Notes: generated by a model from the letters alone, not told the origin. Positions 12,299 to 24,015 are shown, counted from the stretch's first letter. The stretch: 64,000 nt of DNA from Siphonodentalium dalli (GCA_032622095.1 CP136069.1:65185319-65249318); one strand, 5' to 3'. Numbers and translations are program-made.

Positions 12299-13557
12299 CT
12301 CCCGCAATTCAGAAGGCGGGTGCAATTATTATTGCACCCATAATATAATCGTAAGTTGGGTTATTCTCAAATAAAACATCATTGTGGGATAGACCTCTGT
12401 CTAGTTACTTACATAAGCCCATAATTGAACTGAGATGGGAAATGATCTAAATAAACTATTTAACTAATTTACCCAACAGAAATTGGATATTTTTTGTTTT
12501 TCAAAATATTTACATTGAGAAATGATAATTTGTGATTAAAAATATATATTAAAGATGGATTTGCTCTTCCTAAATATGTTTTATATAGTTTCCGAGGTAT
12601 AAAATAATAAAAATGAGTCAAAGACACCTGTCCGGAAATGCTGCTATCAGTTATTATTGATTTTATACTGACATTTTCTTATATAAAACGATAATCAAAT
12701 TGGAAATTTTTTCATTAAAAACATTAGAACAGACAATCATGAAGCGTTCATGCTAAATTAAATCAATATTAATTGATAGATGCATCTCCGGACAGGGGTT
12801 TCAGTTCATATTTATTATTTTATACCCAGGAAACTGTAAAAAAAAAAAAAAATTATAGGAAAAGATTGACCATCTTTAATATCATAATCAGTTGTTTACA
12901 CTGAAATAACAAAGTAATCTTATCATAGGAACAATCTCAACCTGATGAGACCTCAACCTTCACAATGATAGGAATTGGATACAGCCACGTGACACAGTAG
13001 CTCTGAATTTGATTACATGTAGTAGCGATGTGACCAACAACGGCAGTAACTCCGAACAGATATGACGGGGAAAAGAAATGCCAAGAATGACGACTATGAT
13101 AGGTTCTACGATGTAGGGTGCTGGCGCCTGAAGAATGGTATCATTCTATGTATTAGAATATAGAATAAATTTCATAAATCGATATAATCCTCTTTTCTGA
13201 ACTAAATTGTCCCTCCCCGGCACCAGTGGTTCTGGGTGCTTAAGCAGCATTGTAGCGAGCGTACATTTCTGCGCCAGCCAGATGGCCTTCAGTCATTTTA
13301 GCACAGGGCAGTGGCCCTACCCATAGTGGTAGCAAGTCCGGTCCCCCTGGCCATGTTCTCCCATTAGGAAGTGGCCTTGCCTGCCACTCAACCATCTTGG
13401 GGTCTGGGAAGAATGACTTCTCCTCATCCTACTGCTATGCCAGGATATCCAGCTTAGTCAGGACCTCCTGCACATGGGGGGGGGGGTGGCTCTCTGGTCC
13501 GATGGCTCCATCAACTTATGGTTGTCCAACCTCATTTTGGCCACGGGGTTCTCCATT
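12299..13557. other. AT-rich region, then a GC-richer degenerate coding remnant
   Basis: From 12299 to 13030 the DNA is AT-rich without a gene. A short hairpin (GGGTGCAAT/ATTGCACCC) lies near 12318-12340. From about 13200 to 13480 the minus strand has protein-like composition, including a TCYHYG-x-GHC pattern like a damaged CCHC zinc knuckle, but with stops in every frame. It could be a dead retroelement gag fragment; this is tentative. Confidence 0.3.
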
Positions 13558-13774
13558 TACAGTAATGCCCTAAATAATCGACTCCTTAACCATAGCAGAA
13601 TTATGGGTAATTTTTCAGGATTTAGTCGAAAATATGGCTTGTTGCCATTCATCGGAAAGCTCTCAGTAAGAACTTTCCGATGAATGTCAACAAGCCATAT
13701 TTCCGACTAAATCCTGAAAAATTACCCACAATTCTGCTGTGGTTAAGGAGTCAATTATATAGGGCATTACTGTA
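13558..13774. mobile_element. Foldback MITE family B, copy 1
   Basis: Near-perfect palindrome of 217 bp. It starts TACAGTAATGCCCTAAATAA and ends with the complement; TA at both outer edges suggests a TA target duplication (Tc1/mariner type). The arms contain 'ccgactaaatcctgaaa' and meet at a short centre near 'ctctcagtaagaac'. No coding capacity. Confidence 0.9.
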
Positions 13775-13912
13775 CTCCCTGTGCAATGAATTGGGCATTA
13801 GGTTATCAGTCATGTGCTTTGGCAAATGGCAGTCCTGATGCCGAGGTGATTACTCCCGGGTATAGCCATAGCCATCTTCAGAGTGGGCCCTCCTCCAGTA
13901 TTTTGACATCCA

Positions 13913-14167
13913 TTAACCCTTTGAGTGCCAGGGGCCGATCTCATCGGCCCTAAACCTACAAAATAAGTCTGTTAAAGAATATAAGAATAAATTATTAAAA
14001 TTGTAAAAAATTGTAAAAAAAACAAAAACAAAAACAAACATTGTTAGGCCAATGCATTCTCTTATATATGCGAGGCGACCTATGGTCGACTCGCATATAT
14101 AAGAGAATGCATTGGCACAGGGTATATGGGTTGATACAAAAATCGACCTGGCACTCAAAAGGGTTAA
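13913..14167. mobile_element. piggyBac-type MITE family C, copy 1
   Basis: TTAA lies at both ends, and the inverted termini are CCCTTTGAGTGCCAGG and GGCACTCAAAAGGG. The TTAA duplication with CCCTTT ends is typical of piggyBac-derived MITEs. The interior holds the 69 nt hairpin listed at 14048 and an A-rich spacer. Confidence 0.85.
14048..14116. repeat. Perfect 69 nt hairpin inside MITE C1
   Basis: The stem GCCAATGCATTCTCTTATAT continues ATGCGAG and pairs perfectly with the right arm around a ~15 nt loop (gcgacctatggtcga). Size and shape resemble an animal pre-miRNA. The same hairpin occurs in the other family C copies. Confidence 0.85.
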
Positions 14168-15938
14168 GGACGGTGCAGGTCGTTCTCTCACTAAGGTGAA
14201 GAGTGAATTGTTCTCCTTGCACCCCAAGGTAACCGAGTCCTTCTAAATGAAAAAGATAAGAAAGAAGAATAGCCGTTTCTTCTTCCATTACACTTAATTG
14301 GTTGGGTCATAAACATGAATTCGATGGCACCACCTGGGATGTTTCTTCAAAAATAAGGGGGGGGGGGTCAAAGTTTGAGCAATGTAGGACTCTGAATATA
14401 TGAGTTATTTTCACGAAACAAATCAAACCGGATTCATGAAGAGTTCACATTTATGTGGAATCTACATTCCCCTAATATTTGGATATTAACTTTATTGCTT
14501 GTGCCTGCATTCTAATTCATATAGTTCAGTATGAGGGCTCCTTTAGCTGAAAAATATTATTTTATATTAAAGTATAATTACTATTTCCTTAAAGAAAGCA
14601 AGAACTCTGAACTATCATAGATCCATCCCATGGCTGTGCCATTTCCAACCCAACAACATGCCAATCTCCTGATGGAGTCGGAAATAAAACTGAGACATTA
14701 CAATCAATTGAGTACAGCCTGTTATATGGGTGCTTTCATGCATGGCTAATCTGGACAAGTACAATATAGAGTGGTTAGTAGGCGACCAAAAAGTTGACCC
14801 CTTTCCTCCTGTGGTTTTTACAAAGAGGGATGTATATCCATATATTCAGTGAGGGAATTCTTTAAGGAAAAATGAATCATACTTATAAAAATAATATTTT
14901 TCGTTCAGCTGTGTTAAAGGGACTTCATTGTAGGTTATAATTTAGAAATAACATCAAATTATGATAATTTCCTCAAGAATATACTAATAGTATAGCATAA
15001 TGATGATATGAATGTGATATTATTCACAAAACACGCTTTGTGTCTGAGAAAATACAGGTCGACTTTGTTTAGTTTCTCGCAAAAAGCACAGTAGATTGTT
15101 TATAAGCAGAATCACGGTATTGCGCCATTTCCTTATTTAGATTCCCACGCTTCATATCTCGGTTGTAAAACCCCTAATTTGGTGTGCCTACATCTTACAA
15201 CTCACAATACGACTCATAGTAATATTCCTTATTTGGTATGTATGACCATATATAGGTTAGGAGAAAATACTAACTGTATTGAAAAATATTGCAAGAACAA
15301 TTATATTATGTAAACGTTTTCTGTCTGATTTCCCAATCATGAAGTAATGTGGATTAGATTTATTTTGAACTGACAGCGGGTAGAAAGGGTCGATTAAAAT
15401 AAAATTTCGTGTGATTTGAATGCGATTGTTGATTGCGCCAATAATGTTATTTACGCATTCCACAGCGCAACAGAACAATTTCATTGGACGATACAGTAGT
15501 TCAAGTGTTTGTCTATAAACAATCGTAATGTAACTTTTTTATATTTGTTTACATAACCAAGGGTACAAATAACCAAGGGTACAATAACATGCAATATACA
15601 TGTTATTTATGATTTGTATAAGAACGACATCTCTCTATTGTATATATTCTTTCTGTTTATGGCTGTTTTAGCGGATGTGACTATTTAAAAACCTGTACCC
15701 ACAGGAAAGGCTGCCCATAACTTTAAGAAATTTGTATGGTCAAAACCGACAAGACGTATCTAAGGCTACATGGATGAAAAGGAGAAAGCAGTGATATAAA
15801 GTTTCTGATTTTATTTTATTACAAATAAGCATGACAAAACGTCAAATCAAAATAACAAATTGGTCGATCATAATCTTTGGTGTATGTATATATTATTCAT
15901 AAACAAATTAGTTGTGAATTCCAGTTCTGTGAGTACTA
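14168..15938. other. AT-rich region with no gene seen
   Basis: Only small ORFs and homopolymers are present, for example a G run near 14359-14367. The ORF at 13995-14288 on the minus strand overlaps MITE C1 and is judged a chance frame. Confidence 0.5.
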
Positions 15939-16154
15939 TACAGTAATGCTCTAAGTAATCGACTCCTTAACCACAGCAGAATTATGGGTAACTTTTCAGG
16001 ATTTAGTCGGAAATATGGCTTGTTGATATTCATCGGAAATCTCTCGGGGAGAGCTTTCCGATGAATGGCAACAAGCCATATTTCCGACTAAATCCTGAAA
16101 GTTACCCATAATTCTGCTGTGGTTAAGGAGTCGATTACTTAGAGTATTACTGTA
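15939..16154. mobile_element. Foldback MITE family B, copy 2
   Basis: Same palindrome as copy 1 with TA at each edge. The end variant is CAGTAATGCTCTAAGTAATC, a subfamily shared with the half copy at 37894. Confidence 0.9.
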
Positions 16155-16307
16155 TGAGTGTGTTCTGTATATAATACAATCATGGATAGTAAATAATACC
16201 GTGAATAAAAAGTATATATAAACAAATTATCTAATTATAATTGATTGCAGAGTGTGTGGTGGCCTGAGATTCTAAACCTTTGGTTTCAGAGAAATCAATA
16301 ATTTCTC

Positions 16308-16504
16308 TTAAAGGTACTCAATCTGATCAGACGGTCCCCATACCAACAAGATTCAACAACAACATTTCTTCAAAATACGCTTTTGTTATCAGAATTTATT
16401 TATTGCAACAAAATAATGCTAACCGCTGTCAACTATGGTATCAAATTTCCCAAAACTTGTTATCTATCAACATTTTATTCAACAAATTATGGCTGCATTA
16501 TCAC
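16308..16504 (+). mobile_element. TTAA element family F, copy 1, left half
   Basis: Starts TTAAAGGTACTCAATCTGAT and matches the left half of intact family F copies (for example 24816). Homology stops at about 16504 and resumes near 19095, so the copy is split by about 2.6 kb. Confidence 0.75.
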
Positions 16505-17530
16505 TTAAAGGAATTAGTCTGTCAAAAAAAAAAAAAAATTATCGTCATAATACTAATAATATATGTCTAACAGACCCATTTTGCCAAGAAAATTCAAAAT
16601 CGAGCAGATAGTATTTTTATTATTATGATATTAAAAAAATCGCGGAAATATCCGAAGTCAGTCACGTGAGTGCGATCACATGACCACAACGCGGTCACAT
16701 GACCGATCATCTGCATCGACGCTTACCGATGACAGCGGTGTGTGGAGCTTGAAATAATTCCGCCAATCGCGTAACGAGTTGATAAATTACGCTGGTTAAT
16801 TACTACGCCTTTACGATAAATAGCGATTACGGAATAAAACTGTTTGAATGTGCTGAATTATGAACTGGATTTGCTAGAATGTTGGATTATATAACGAATA
16901 ATGATGGCTAAAATGCACTTTGATGCGATAAAAGTTGTTTGAAATGAGATTAATTTATGCAGAAATGCAATGAGCGAGCGGAATTTCGTGTGAAACTAAT
17001 TTAACTGTTTCTGAAAGAATACAAGTTAGGCCATATACCGGTACTTCATTCTTCGTTGTATGGTACAAATTTCGGAAGCTAGTTTACACACTAGTGTCAT
17101 CCCGTTGTGTGCTATATATATGCGTACAATTAAATACAAATGGGGTGTGATTAAAAAGGTGGTGGTTATTGTACTAGTACATGTATCATGATGGCTAATA
17201 TATTCGTCATAATAATGTTCCTGTGTGTTTCTTCACACAAAACATTTTGTGTGGAGAAGTGCACGACTGTGAACAGCTTGCTAAAATCCTTCCAGTCAAG
17301 ATCGATAAGTGAGGAAACAAAATAATTCACTCGAATACACAACAGACTGTTGAAACTACAATAATTATTAGTTAGGCTGCAGTTTGACATTTTTGTTAAT
17401 TGAAGGCTAGCCTGGCATTGTTTTTCAGTTTGTGTTTGTTGTTCGTTTTATTTTACATTATGATGGCACATATTGACTTTCTAGAGAGGATTTTTTTGCA
17501 TTGTTAGCATAGAAAAACTCCAATGATTGC

Positions 17531-17720
17531 CTCTAATAAAGAGCGTCTATGTTTTCCTCGCGGTGTAGACAATAAAGAGCGTTCTCAATTATGAACGTGC
17601 TATATTTCGATATGTCATGGGTGAGTTTGTATGTGGTATTGTGACAATTAAATATAAAGAGCGTCCATGCTTCCGTCTCCCAAAAGCGGTAGACAATAAA
17701 GAGCGTTCTAAATTACGCAC
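17531..17720 (+). repeat. Short duplicated 'ATAAAGAGCGT' tract
   Basis: The motif (A)ATAAAGAGCGTYYAT/TCT occurs four times, near 17536, 17571, 17656 and 17697. It forms two copies of a block of about 60 bp with 'ggtagacaataaagagcgtt' in the second half of each. Function unknown. Confidence 0.55.
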
Positions 17721-17887
17721 TGTGTTGTCTTTTTGGAGGTACTAAATAATGGATCGCTAGCCCGCCCACAACTGAACACACTACATCTACTAGGCATCTT
17801 GGAATATGTGGAGATGACAGATACTCGGGATATTTATATCGAAAGTAAAACAACAAACAAACACAAAACAAAAGCGCCTAAATAGAG

Positions 17888-18471
17888 TTAAAGGGGTACT
17901 GTACGCCATTTTCATTAAATTTCCGGTGACAACAACGATCTAATATCAATAATATATAGAAACATAAGTAATTTGAGTCGAATATGTATTTTGTAAACGC
18001 TCAGGTTAATAGGCTATCTTAAAATTTAATAATTTAAAAGTTAATAATTTGATATAAATTGAATTTATGACTGGAGCCATAAAATGGCGTCAATTAAATT
18101 ACGAATTACCGTAATCAAAAACAGTAATTGAGGGATACTGGATTGTTAAACCGATCGCACACACGATCGCTTAAAATATTATGATGATACGGGGAGAACA
18201 CTCAAGCCACTCACTGACTAGCGACGATACAATAACTTAAATGATTATATGGGACTAGTATGCATATAATATAACTTTTATTTGATTCATTTGGCTGAAA
18301 ACTTTACAAAAATTACTCGACAACGACAATTTGTATTTTTGCATTCCGGTAAATTTGTCATCCGTAACATGACTTCGTACTCAACAGACTAATGGAAAAA
18401 TTGTTACCTTATTCTCCGTCTCGGAGACTATAGAAACCAACAACAACATTTGGCGTACAGTACCCCTTTAA
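17888..18471 (+). mobile_element. TTAA element family G, copy 1
   Basis: Ends TTAAAGGGGTACTGTACGCC and GGCGTACAGTACCCCTTTAA are perfect inverted repeats including TTAA. The interior matches family G copy 2 at 28814-29325 (shared 'ggtgacaacaacgatctaat'). No coding capacity. Confidence 0.8.
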
Positions 18472-19080
18472 CATTATTCAGCCCAGCGCTTCTTATATAT
18501 GTATGACCAGAGAGATAATGTTCTTTCTATTCACTTTGTGGCATTTTAGAGTGCAAACAAGTTCGCGACTGACACTGATGAATAGTCACTGAGTGATTAC
18601 AAATCACTGAGTGAATACGCGAGACAATCAAAGCACTAATTACTGCCATCTATTCACCAAAACAGACACGTGCCGGCATGTTATTAATGGCTACAAAAAC
18701 AACAACCATTCTAGGCGCTATTAATTACTTTATTCACATAGTTATTGTCTTCTATTCCAGATAAACGGCCAAAGCGTAACATAATCTATACACCACACGT
18801 GCACATACGACTCCGCATTTTAGTATCGGCTGACTTATGATTACGTCATCGTAGTCTGCATAATAAACTCCGGCTCCGAATCTGTGTTTTTAATTTGCTC
18901 CCCACAAGTACGTCACTCGTAGTTTAGTCACGGAAATCTCCGAATACCGGTGGTGGTATTATTTATTTATTTTACGGGTTATTTATTATGCGATCGGAAT
19001 AGGACTTGGATCATTTTAATCACAACGGGGAGGGCTTTCCGATTGCGTTTTGTAGTTTCTAGACCGAATAAATCCTTTAA

Positions 19081-19345
19081 AGTATTAAAAAAATTGACTG
19101 TGTTACCACTTGATTTTAGAGTTATCCATCTTCATCTGCAATTTTGTCCGAGACCCTCCATTTGATAATGTATTTCTGGCCCATATATTATTACTCATCT
19201 CGAGAAATAACAAACATCAAAAATCGATATCTGATCACTCTTGAGCTTTGATGGGTGGGTTCCTTGGCTCGAATCCAATATTTTTTACCCGCGAAGCCAA
19301 AGAAATAGTAATTTAGGAGCATCTGATCGGATTGAGTACCTTTAA
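19081..19345 (+). mobile_element. TTAA element family F, copy 1, right half
   Basis: The segment continues the family F consensus ('cacttgattttagagttatc') and ends CGGATTGAGTACCTTTAA. With 16308-16504 it makes one interrupted element. Confidence 0.75.
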
Positions 19346-20873
19346 GAGAAACTGAATTGAAAAATTGCAAAAGAAACTAATAAAACTCATTTAAAGTGGA
19401 CATGAGCTGTTCGCCTAGCATTCCCAAATGATAATGCCTCGATCTTCCCACTTTCATTGCAAAGTGTAATAAATTATTGCACAGAAATATAGTCTAAACA
19501 GGTGACCGGCATACTAATGATATAGCAAATAAACTGAAATCACAAACCAAAATTAAAGTGCCAACATAAAATTGAGCAGTTTTTGAGCATACCATAAATA
19601 AAAAATCACAATGCCATTATATTTGTGAGATTTAGATTGGATAACATCACACTTCGCATGTCAAACATCAATAAATTATAATGCTTTATGTGTGTGGCAG
19701 GGAAAATACCATCCAGTAGCAGTCCTAAGAATATGGGTGTTATTCAGCTTAGGCCTCATCTTCTCTGGAAAGTACCTTTATTATCAAAGTTTTTTTAGTT
19801 TCTTTCAGAAACGTCACAAATATTTTTTCATTTTTAGTTTAGTTTCTTTATATCGCCAAATTGGCAGACGACACATTGCATAATCGAGGTGTTCAATGGG
19901 TGCACATTAAAATATTCACCATCTGGGGACTTAAAATTATAGCAGATGTGGCCATGCAGAATGAGGTGACAAGAGGTTGAATTTGGTGATGCTAGCCTGC
20001 TGTGTGGGTGAGCGTCACTAAACTCACACTCTGGGGACCTCAATCTGCAAATATCCAGCACCATATTCTCAGGCCTGAGTCAGACAGCTTAGTCAACACT
20101 AGTGTGTTCTGAATTGTGCCATCACATAGTCTGTATTTAATATATAGCATCAATTTCTTAGTCAACAGTGTGTTCTGAATTGAACCATAAAATAGTCTGT
20201 ATTATATATGAATGCTAATTGTGTGAAATGATTCACAATTGAGTAATATCAGCTGATTAGGCCATATAAACTTAATAGTTTGTTTCTCAGGGATTTTTTT
20301 TTTCAAAGTGATGAGGGAGGCAGTTATTTATATTTATTATTTTTTTCAAATTAATTTTGTGGTGAGGCAGGTATTTATATATATAATATTTATCGGAGTC
20401 CCATATTAAGGAATAATACTGGATATGAGGAATAATACTGGATATGGGCAATATACTGAAGCAGGGAAGCTGACCATCATATATCCCCTTAATAATCTAG
20501 ATTTGTAATAAAGTTGTATAGAGGAAACAGTTTGAGTTATTCACTCATGGAAGAAGATGTGGAAACTACATCGGTGAAATTTGATGTAACTCAGGGTGAC
20601 CACCAGCCAGATCAAGCTTTATTGGAAGGAGTTCCACTGGACTACACATGAATTGATAATATTAAATCACAACAATAATTTATGAAATAAAAGGTTTATT
20701 TTCTAATTAATCACAGACTTTCATAAAAATCTTGAAGTTTGGAATAGTGCTGATCCACAAACCAGAGTGCATTACATACAATAGCCACACATTGCCGACC
20801 CACACTGTCAACGCTAACCTTTCGGAAGCCCACTTTGTTTTCAACCAGTCAATGAATAGCACAATTTGTTACG
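19346..20873. other. AT-rich region with a family E repeat
   Basis: No gene was recognised. 19765-20076 is a family E copy. 20285-20480 holds T runs and a short direct repeat of 'ggaataatactggatatg' at about 20410-20445. Confidence 0.5.
19765..20076. mobile_element. Interspersed repeat family E, copy 1
   Basis: Contains the shared segments 'cattgcataatcgaggtg', 'atgcagaatgaggt', a foldback pair (gtgaatttggtgatgctag against its complement) and 'ctgcaaatatccagcacc'. The same order recurs near 32690, 35850, 38490, 40450 and 42090. Ends are not well defined. Non-coding. Confidence 0.6.
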
Positions 20874-20877
20874 GTTT

Positions 20878-21001
20878 CTAGACGATTGGTACCTTGGACG
20901 TTTGGTACCTGGACGTTTCGTACCCACGGGTCGATTGGTACCTGGACGTTTCGTACCCTGTGGACGATTGGTACCATTTCAGTGTGGATGATTGGTACCA
21001 T
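20878..21001 (+). repeat. Left terminal array of GGTACC-centred repeats
   Basis: Seven motifs of the form GAYGATTGGTACC or GGACGTTTSGTACC occur in about 120 bp. The same array is inverted at 22430-22541. The regular spacing suggests repeated transposase-binding sites (inference). Confidence 0.85.
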
Positions 21002-21169
21002 ATAAAATTGTGTTGGGCTATATTTAAAGTTAATTGTGATAGTGTTTTTCAGTTTTATTGGAATATCATATATATCATGTACACTGACGAAAAATAACAA
21101 GTAAAAACAAAGATAAAAACAAAATAGATAGTATATAGCACATTGTTTAAATTACGATATATTGTCGAT

Positions 21170-21948
21170 TTACGACGGAGAAGCTTTTGGTGCGAAGAGT
21201 TTGGCGCATGATTTCAGCAGCTGGCAAGTGGAAAGTTGTTTGGATCCATCTTCATATTCAGCCCAAAGCGTGAATAGTTGTGCCTGGTTTTCCCGATGTC
21301 GGAGCCTCTGGTACCGCTTCAATTTCTTTTCACCAACGAGCTTGACGTTTATGTCAGTGATCACTGTCTCGTCGAATAACTGGGGTATAAGGATGTAGAA
21401 TGGGATGTTGCTGTTTCTGGTCTTATCTGCAGGAAGAAAGTCGGTACTTATATCGAATTCGCAGTTTCTGGGGTCTTTTGGTCGTCGTTTCTGTCGATTT
21501 CGATTTATTTGTCGGATGAGATTTTGTGGCTTTGGTAGGTCGACGTTCGGATCAGCCTGAAACTCTGCTTGGAAGATGCCTTCTTCTATCGTTGATGCTG
21601 GAATAAACATACGTCGGCATTCCTCACATGCCCATTCTATGTGAGAAGCTGTTCTAATGGCATGCCGATATTCTTGTAAAGAGACACCTGTATTACAAGT
21701 TCGATGTTGCCATCTTTGGCATCCTGTTGAAAGAAAATGAATAATATTATTTTAATTCTGCTCTGGAACTCTGGTTGCATGGTATATATGATATACGAGT
21801 TATATTACGATGCAAATAACGGCTGAATATTTTTGGGAAAACAGACAACAAGTTTGTACTAACCTTCGCATTGGAGACCATGTTGTCGAGGTCTAACTTC
21901 TGCAGAACACGAGATACAGGATATGTCGTCGGATAGTGAGTCAGACAT
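21170..21948 (-). CDS. PHD-finger protein of a Mutator-like element (two exons)
   Basis: Exon 1 is 21948-21864 (donor GAAG|gttagt) and exon 2 is 21723-21170 (acceptor caacag|GATG); phase 1 matches. The product is 212 aa. Residues 11-64 form a complete C4HC3 PHD-type zinc finger: C11, C14, C27, C30, H35, C38, C61, C64. A basic segment follows (about 95-110, with NRNRQKRRPKDP). From family knowledge, proteins with this N-terminal finger and an 'NRxRQxxRP' segment precede MULE transposase domains in marine invertebrate elements. Here the reading frame ends soon after, with no catalytic domain. It is therefore probably a truncated transposase or a captured accessory protein acting in the nucleus. 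Start chosen at the first Met before the finger. The gene sits wholly inside the element at 20874-22545. Confidence 0.7.
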
Positions 21949-22429
21949 AATGAACAAATGACTGATAATGACCACTCTAGAATTAACCGCCAATTTATAT
22001 ATATTCTTTATCACAACAGTGATAATCGCACGCGTGGTTGTTTTTATTGTGAGTTATCATTGTGAAAACATTTAAATTTGATCAACGACCAGTTATCCTC
22101 AGATCAAAGCCTGGTGATTACAACTCGGTGATTACAGCTCAGTTAGTGATTAAGAATCAAGACACCTTGACCATTTATCACTAGCTAAAACAACACGCGC
22201 TGTGACCAAACAATTAACCGCGTAGGCATTACCAATCATAAAGGAAAGATATTATATAGGCATTGCTGCAAAAGTTACAAATATTGACATTAAAGACTCG
22301 CCCAATAGATAAATAAATGTACTAAGATTAATAAAATATACGGTCCAATTGTCTACAGTAAGTCAAACTACTGATATAACACCATAATATATACGTATAT
22401 ATTCTTAAAACATTAAATAAATTGTCTGG

Positions 22430-22541
22430 TACCAATCGTCTTCCCTGACTTGGTACCAAACGTCCAAACAAGACTGGTACCAATCGTCCTGTGGGTACGA
22501 AACGTCCAGGTACCAATCGTCCAAGGTACCAATCGTCTTGT
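22430..22541 (-). repeat. Right terminal array of GGTACC-centred repeats
   Basis: Inverted partner of 20878-21001, with six motifs such as GGTACCAATCGTC and GGTACGAAACGTCC. The outermost 'ccaaggtaccaatcgtct' mirrors the left tip. Confidence 0.85.
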
Positions 22542-22659
22542 TTCCTTTGTTACGTTTGTTTTTCACATTTGTCTTACCGGGCAACACCAACTCCTTGCAA
22601 CTTGTCATCAGCACCGAGAATACATCAACTACTTCTCCCGATTTATTCTCTGGTACATC

Positions 22660-22932
22660 TTATTTGGTCACTCGAATTTGAAAATATCGTCCGAAAAATT
22701 GCGTGACTTCAGAAAACATGATGATGATCATGATCATGATGTCTCCTGCAACTGTGTCAAAGTCCCCCGTTTTCGTTTTTGAAACAACCAGGTCAAAATC
22801 ATCGTCAATGTCTTTCGTGGACATGAAATCATCAGCCATTTGAGGAACAGTTTTTGATCTGTTGTCTGATATAATTGTCCATTTGCCTTCCGACGCATTC
22901 TGCACGATACAAATTTTCACCAAAGTCGCCAT
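22660..22932 (-). CDS. Hypothetical 90 aa ORF next to the MULE
   Basis: Starts at an ATG in a locally GC-richer patch and reads MATLVKICIVQNASEGKW..., with an acidic middle (DIDDDFDL). The tail is low complexity (IMIMIIIM, from a GATGAT/CATGAT repeat), suggesting true coding may end or splice before it. It could be the first exon of a host or element gene. No domain recognised. Confidence 0.25.
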   Translation of the reverse strand: MATLVKICIVQNASEGKWTIISDNRSKTVPQMADDFMSTKDIDDDFDLVVSKTKTGDFDTVAGDIMIMIIIMFSEVTQFFGRYFQIRVTK

Positions 22933-23374
22933 TTTGTTATTATTTTAAACAGGAAGTTCGTCAGAATTATCCGCCCTTGTTTGTGAATGTAAAGTCCGGA
23001 TAGATTTGCAGTCCGGATAGATTTGCAGTTTGCGTAAAGTTTCAAGACGAAGTTATCGGTCTGGGGCGGTTCGGGACATGCGGTATTTATATATTTATTA
23101 TTTTATAGGTGCCAATAAATAAGGGGGAGGCGCAGGTTTTTGGGGGACGCGGCGATCCCTGAGAAACGAACTATTAAGTGTGTATGGCCTTATAGTTCAG
23201 ATACAATTGGTCAGATTTTCCCACCACACACGGAATGTTACAGACTATCAAATTTGACATGCGAACTTAGACTGTTTCCAATCTAAATCGAATTGATTTA
23301 AATGCTTTCAATAAAAATGCATGCAGGTGGTTGGTCAATGCACTCGGAAGCGATAGTCTCTATATCTACAAAGA
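22933..23374. other. Intergenic DNA, no feature recognised
   Basis: Contains a short direct repeat of 'gtccggatagatttgcagt' near 22993-23030 and a G-rich patch near 23120. No exon seen. Confidence 0.5.
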
Positions 23375-23590
23375 TACAGTAGTGCCCTAATTAATCGACT
23401 CCTAACCACAGCAGAATTATGGGTAATTTTTCAGGATTTAGTCGCAAATATGGCTTGTTGCCATTCATCAGAAACCTCTCAGTGAGAGCTTTCCGATGAA
23501 TGGCAACAAGCCATATTTCCGACTAAATCCTGAAAAATTACCCATAATTCTGCTGTGGTTATGGAGTCGATTAATTAGGGCATTACTGTA
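23375..23590. mobile_element. Foldback MITE family B, copy 3
   Basis: Palindromic 216 bp element bounded by TACAGTAGTGCCC and GGGCATTACTGTA. It lies just downstream of the KYNU stop codon and may fall in the 3' untranslated region. Confidence 0.9.
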
Positions 23591-23632
23591 TTTAACTTCC
23601 TGCATCACTATCATAGTAATACTTACGCTGTG

Positions 23633-23703
23633 TGGGGCACCATCACAAAATTCACCCTCTGGGGACCTCATTCTGCAAATGACCAGCATCATATTTTGAG
23701 GCC
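23633..23703. mobile_element. Repeat family E, copy 2 (fragment)
   Basis: Only the conserved arm around 'accctctggggacctcattctgc' followed by 'aaatgaccagcatca' is present. Confidence 0.5.
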
Positions 23704-23898
23704 CGATGACTGGTCATGAATATGTAAAATGTGCTGGTTTTTTGGGGGGGGGGGATGAGGCTATCTCTGAGGAGCGAATTATTTTGTTTCTCTGGCCTAA
23801 CATTTAGCAGCTGGTTATTAGTGTGTGGTAAAGTCATATATAACCAGAAGTACTTTACTGAATGAAGACACGAATAGTGAGCCTAAAACTTCTCTACA

Positions 23899-24015
23899 TC
23901 AAGTAGCTGCCTGAATCGCCTGGTCAAGATACTTCATAAATCTGTGCACGTCCTCGTATGAACAGTATAGTGGACACGGCGCAACTCGTATTACCGACGG
24001 CAGCCTCTCGTCACA
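23899..24015 (-). CDS. KYNU: KYNU exon 12 (C-terminus and stop)
   Basis: Residues 433-470. Acceptor tctatttcag|TGTGACGAG. Contains IRVAPCPLY, the C-terminal strand with R442, which in the human enzyme (R434) binds the substrate carboxylate. Stop TGA at 23901-23899. No AATAAA was found in the next few hundred bases. Confidence 0.93.
   Translation of the reverse strand, partial: CDERLPSVIRVAPCPLYCSYEDVHRFMKYLDQAIQAAT

Larger units (their letters stand above)
16505..19080. mobile_element. Putative TTAA-flanked insertion splitting family F copy 1
   Basis: TTAA occurs at both edges. The inner ends AGGAATTAGTCTG and AGGATTTATTCGG (right end, reverse complement) match at 10 of 13 positions. It contains family G copy 1 and a GC-richer stretch with CACGTGA and CACATGAC motifs near 16665-16700. 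No transposase is visible. The boundaries are inferred. Confidence 0.35.
20874..22545. mobile_element. Mutator-like (MULE) DNA transposon with PHD-finger gene
   Basis: The left edge is preceded and the right edge followed by TTTGTTACG (20865-20873 and 22546-22554), an 8-9 bp target duplication as expected for MULEs. The ends match as GG-www-C-w-AGACGATTGGTACCTTGG (w = A/T differences). Both ends are built of repeated GATTGGTACC and GGACGTTTCGTACC motifs in opposite orientation. Inside is the two-exon gene at 21170-21948. No MULE catalytic domain (DDE) is present, so the element looks non-autonomous or truncated. The superfamily rests on the duplication length and the gene type. Confidence 0.75.
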
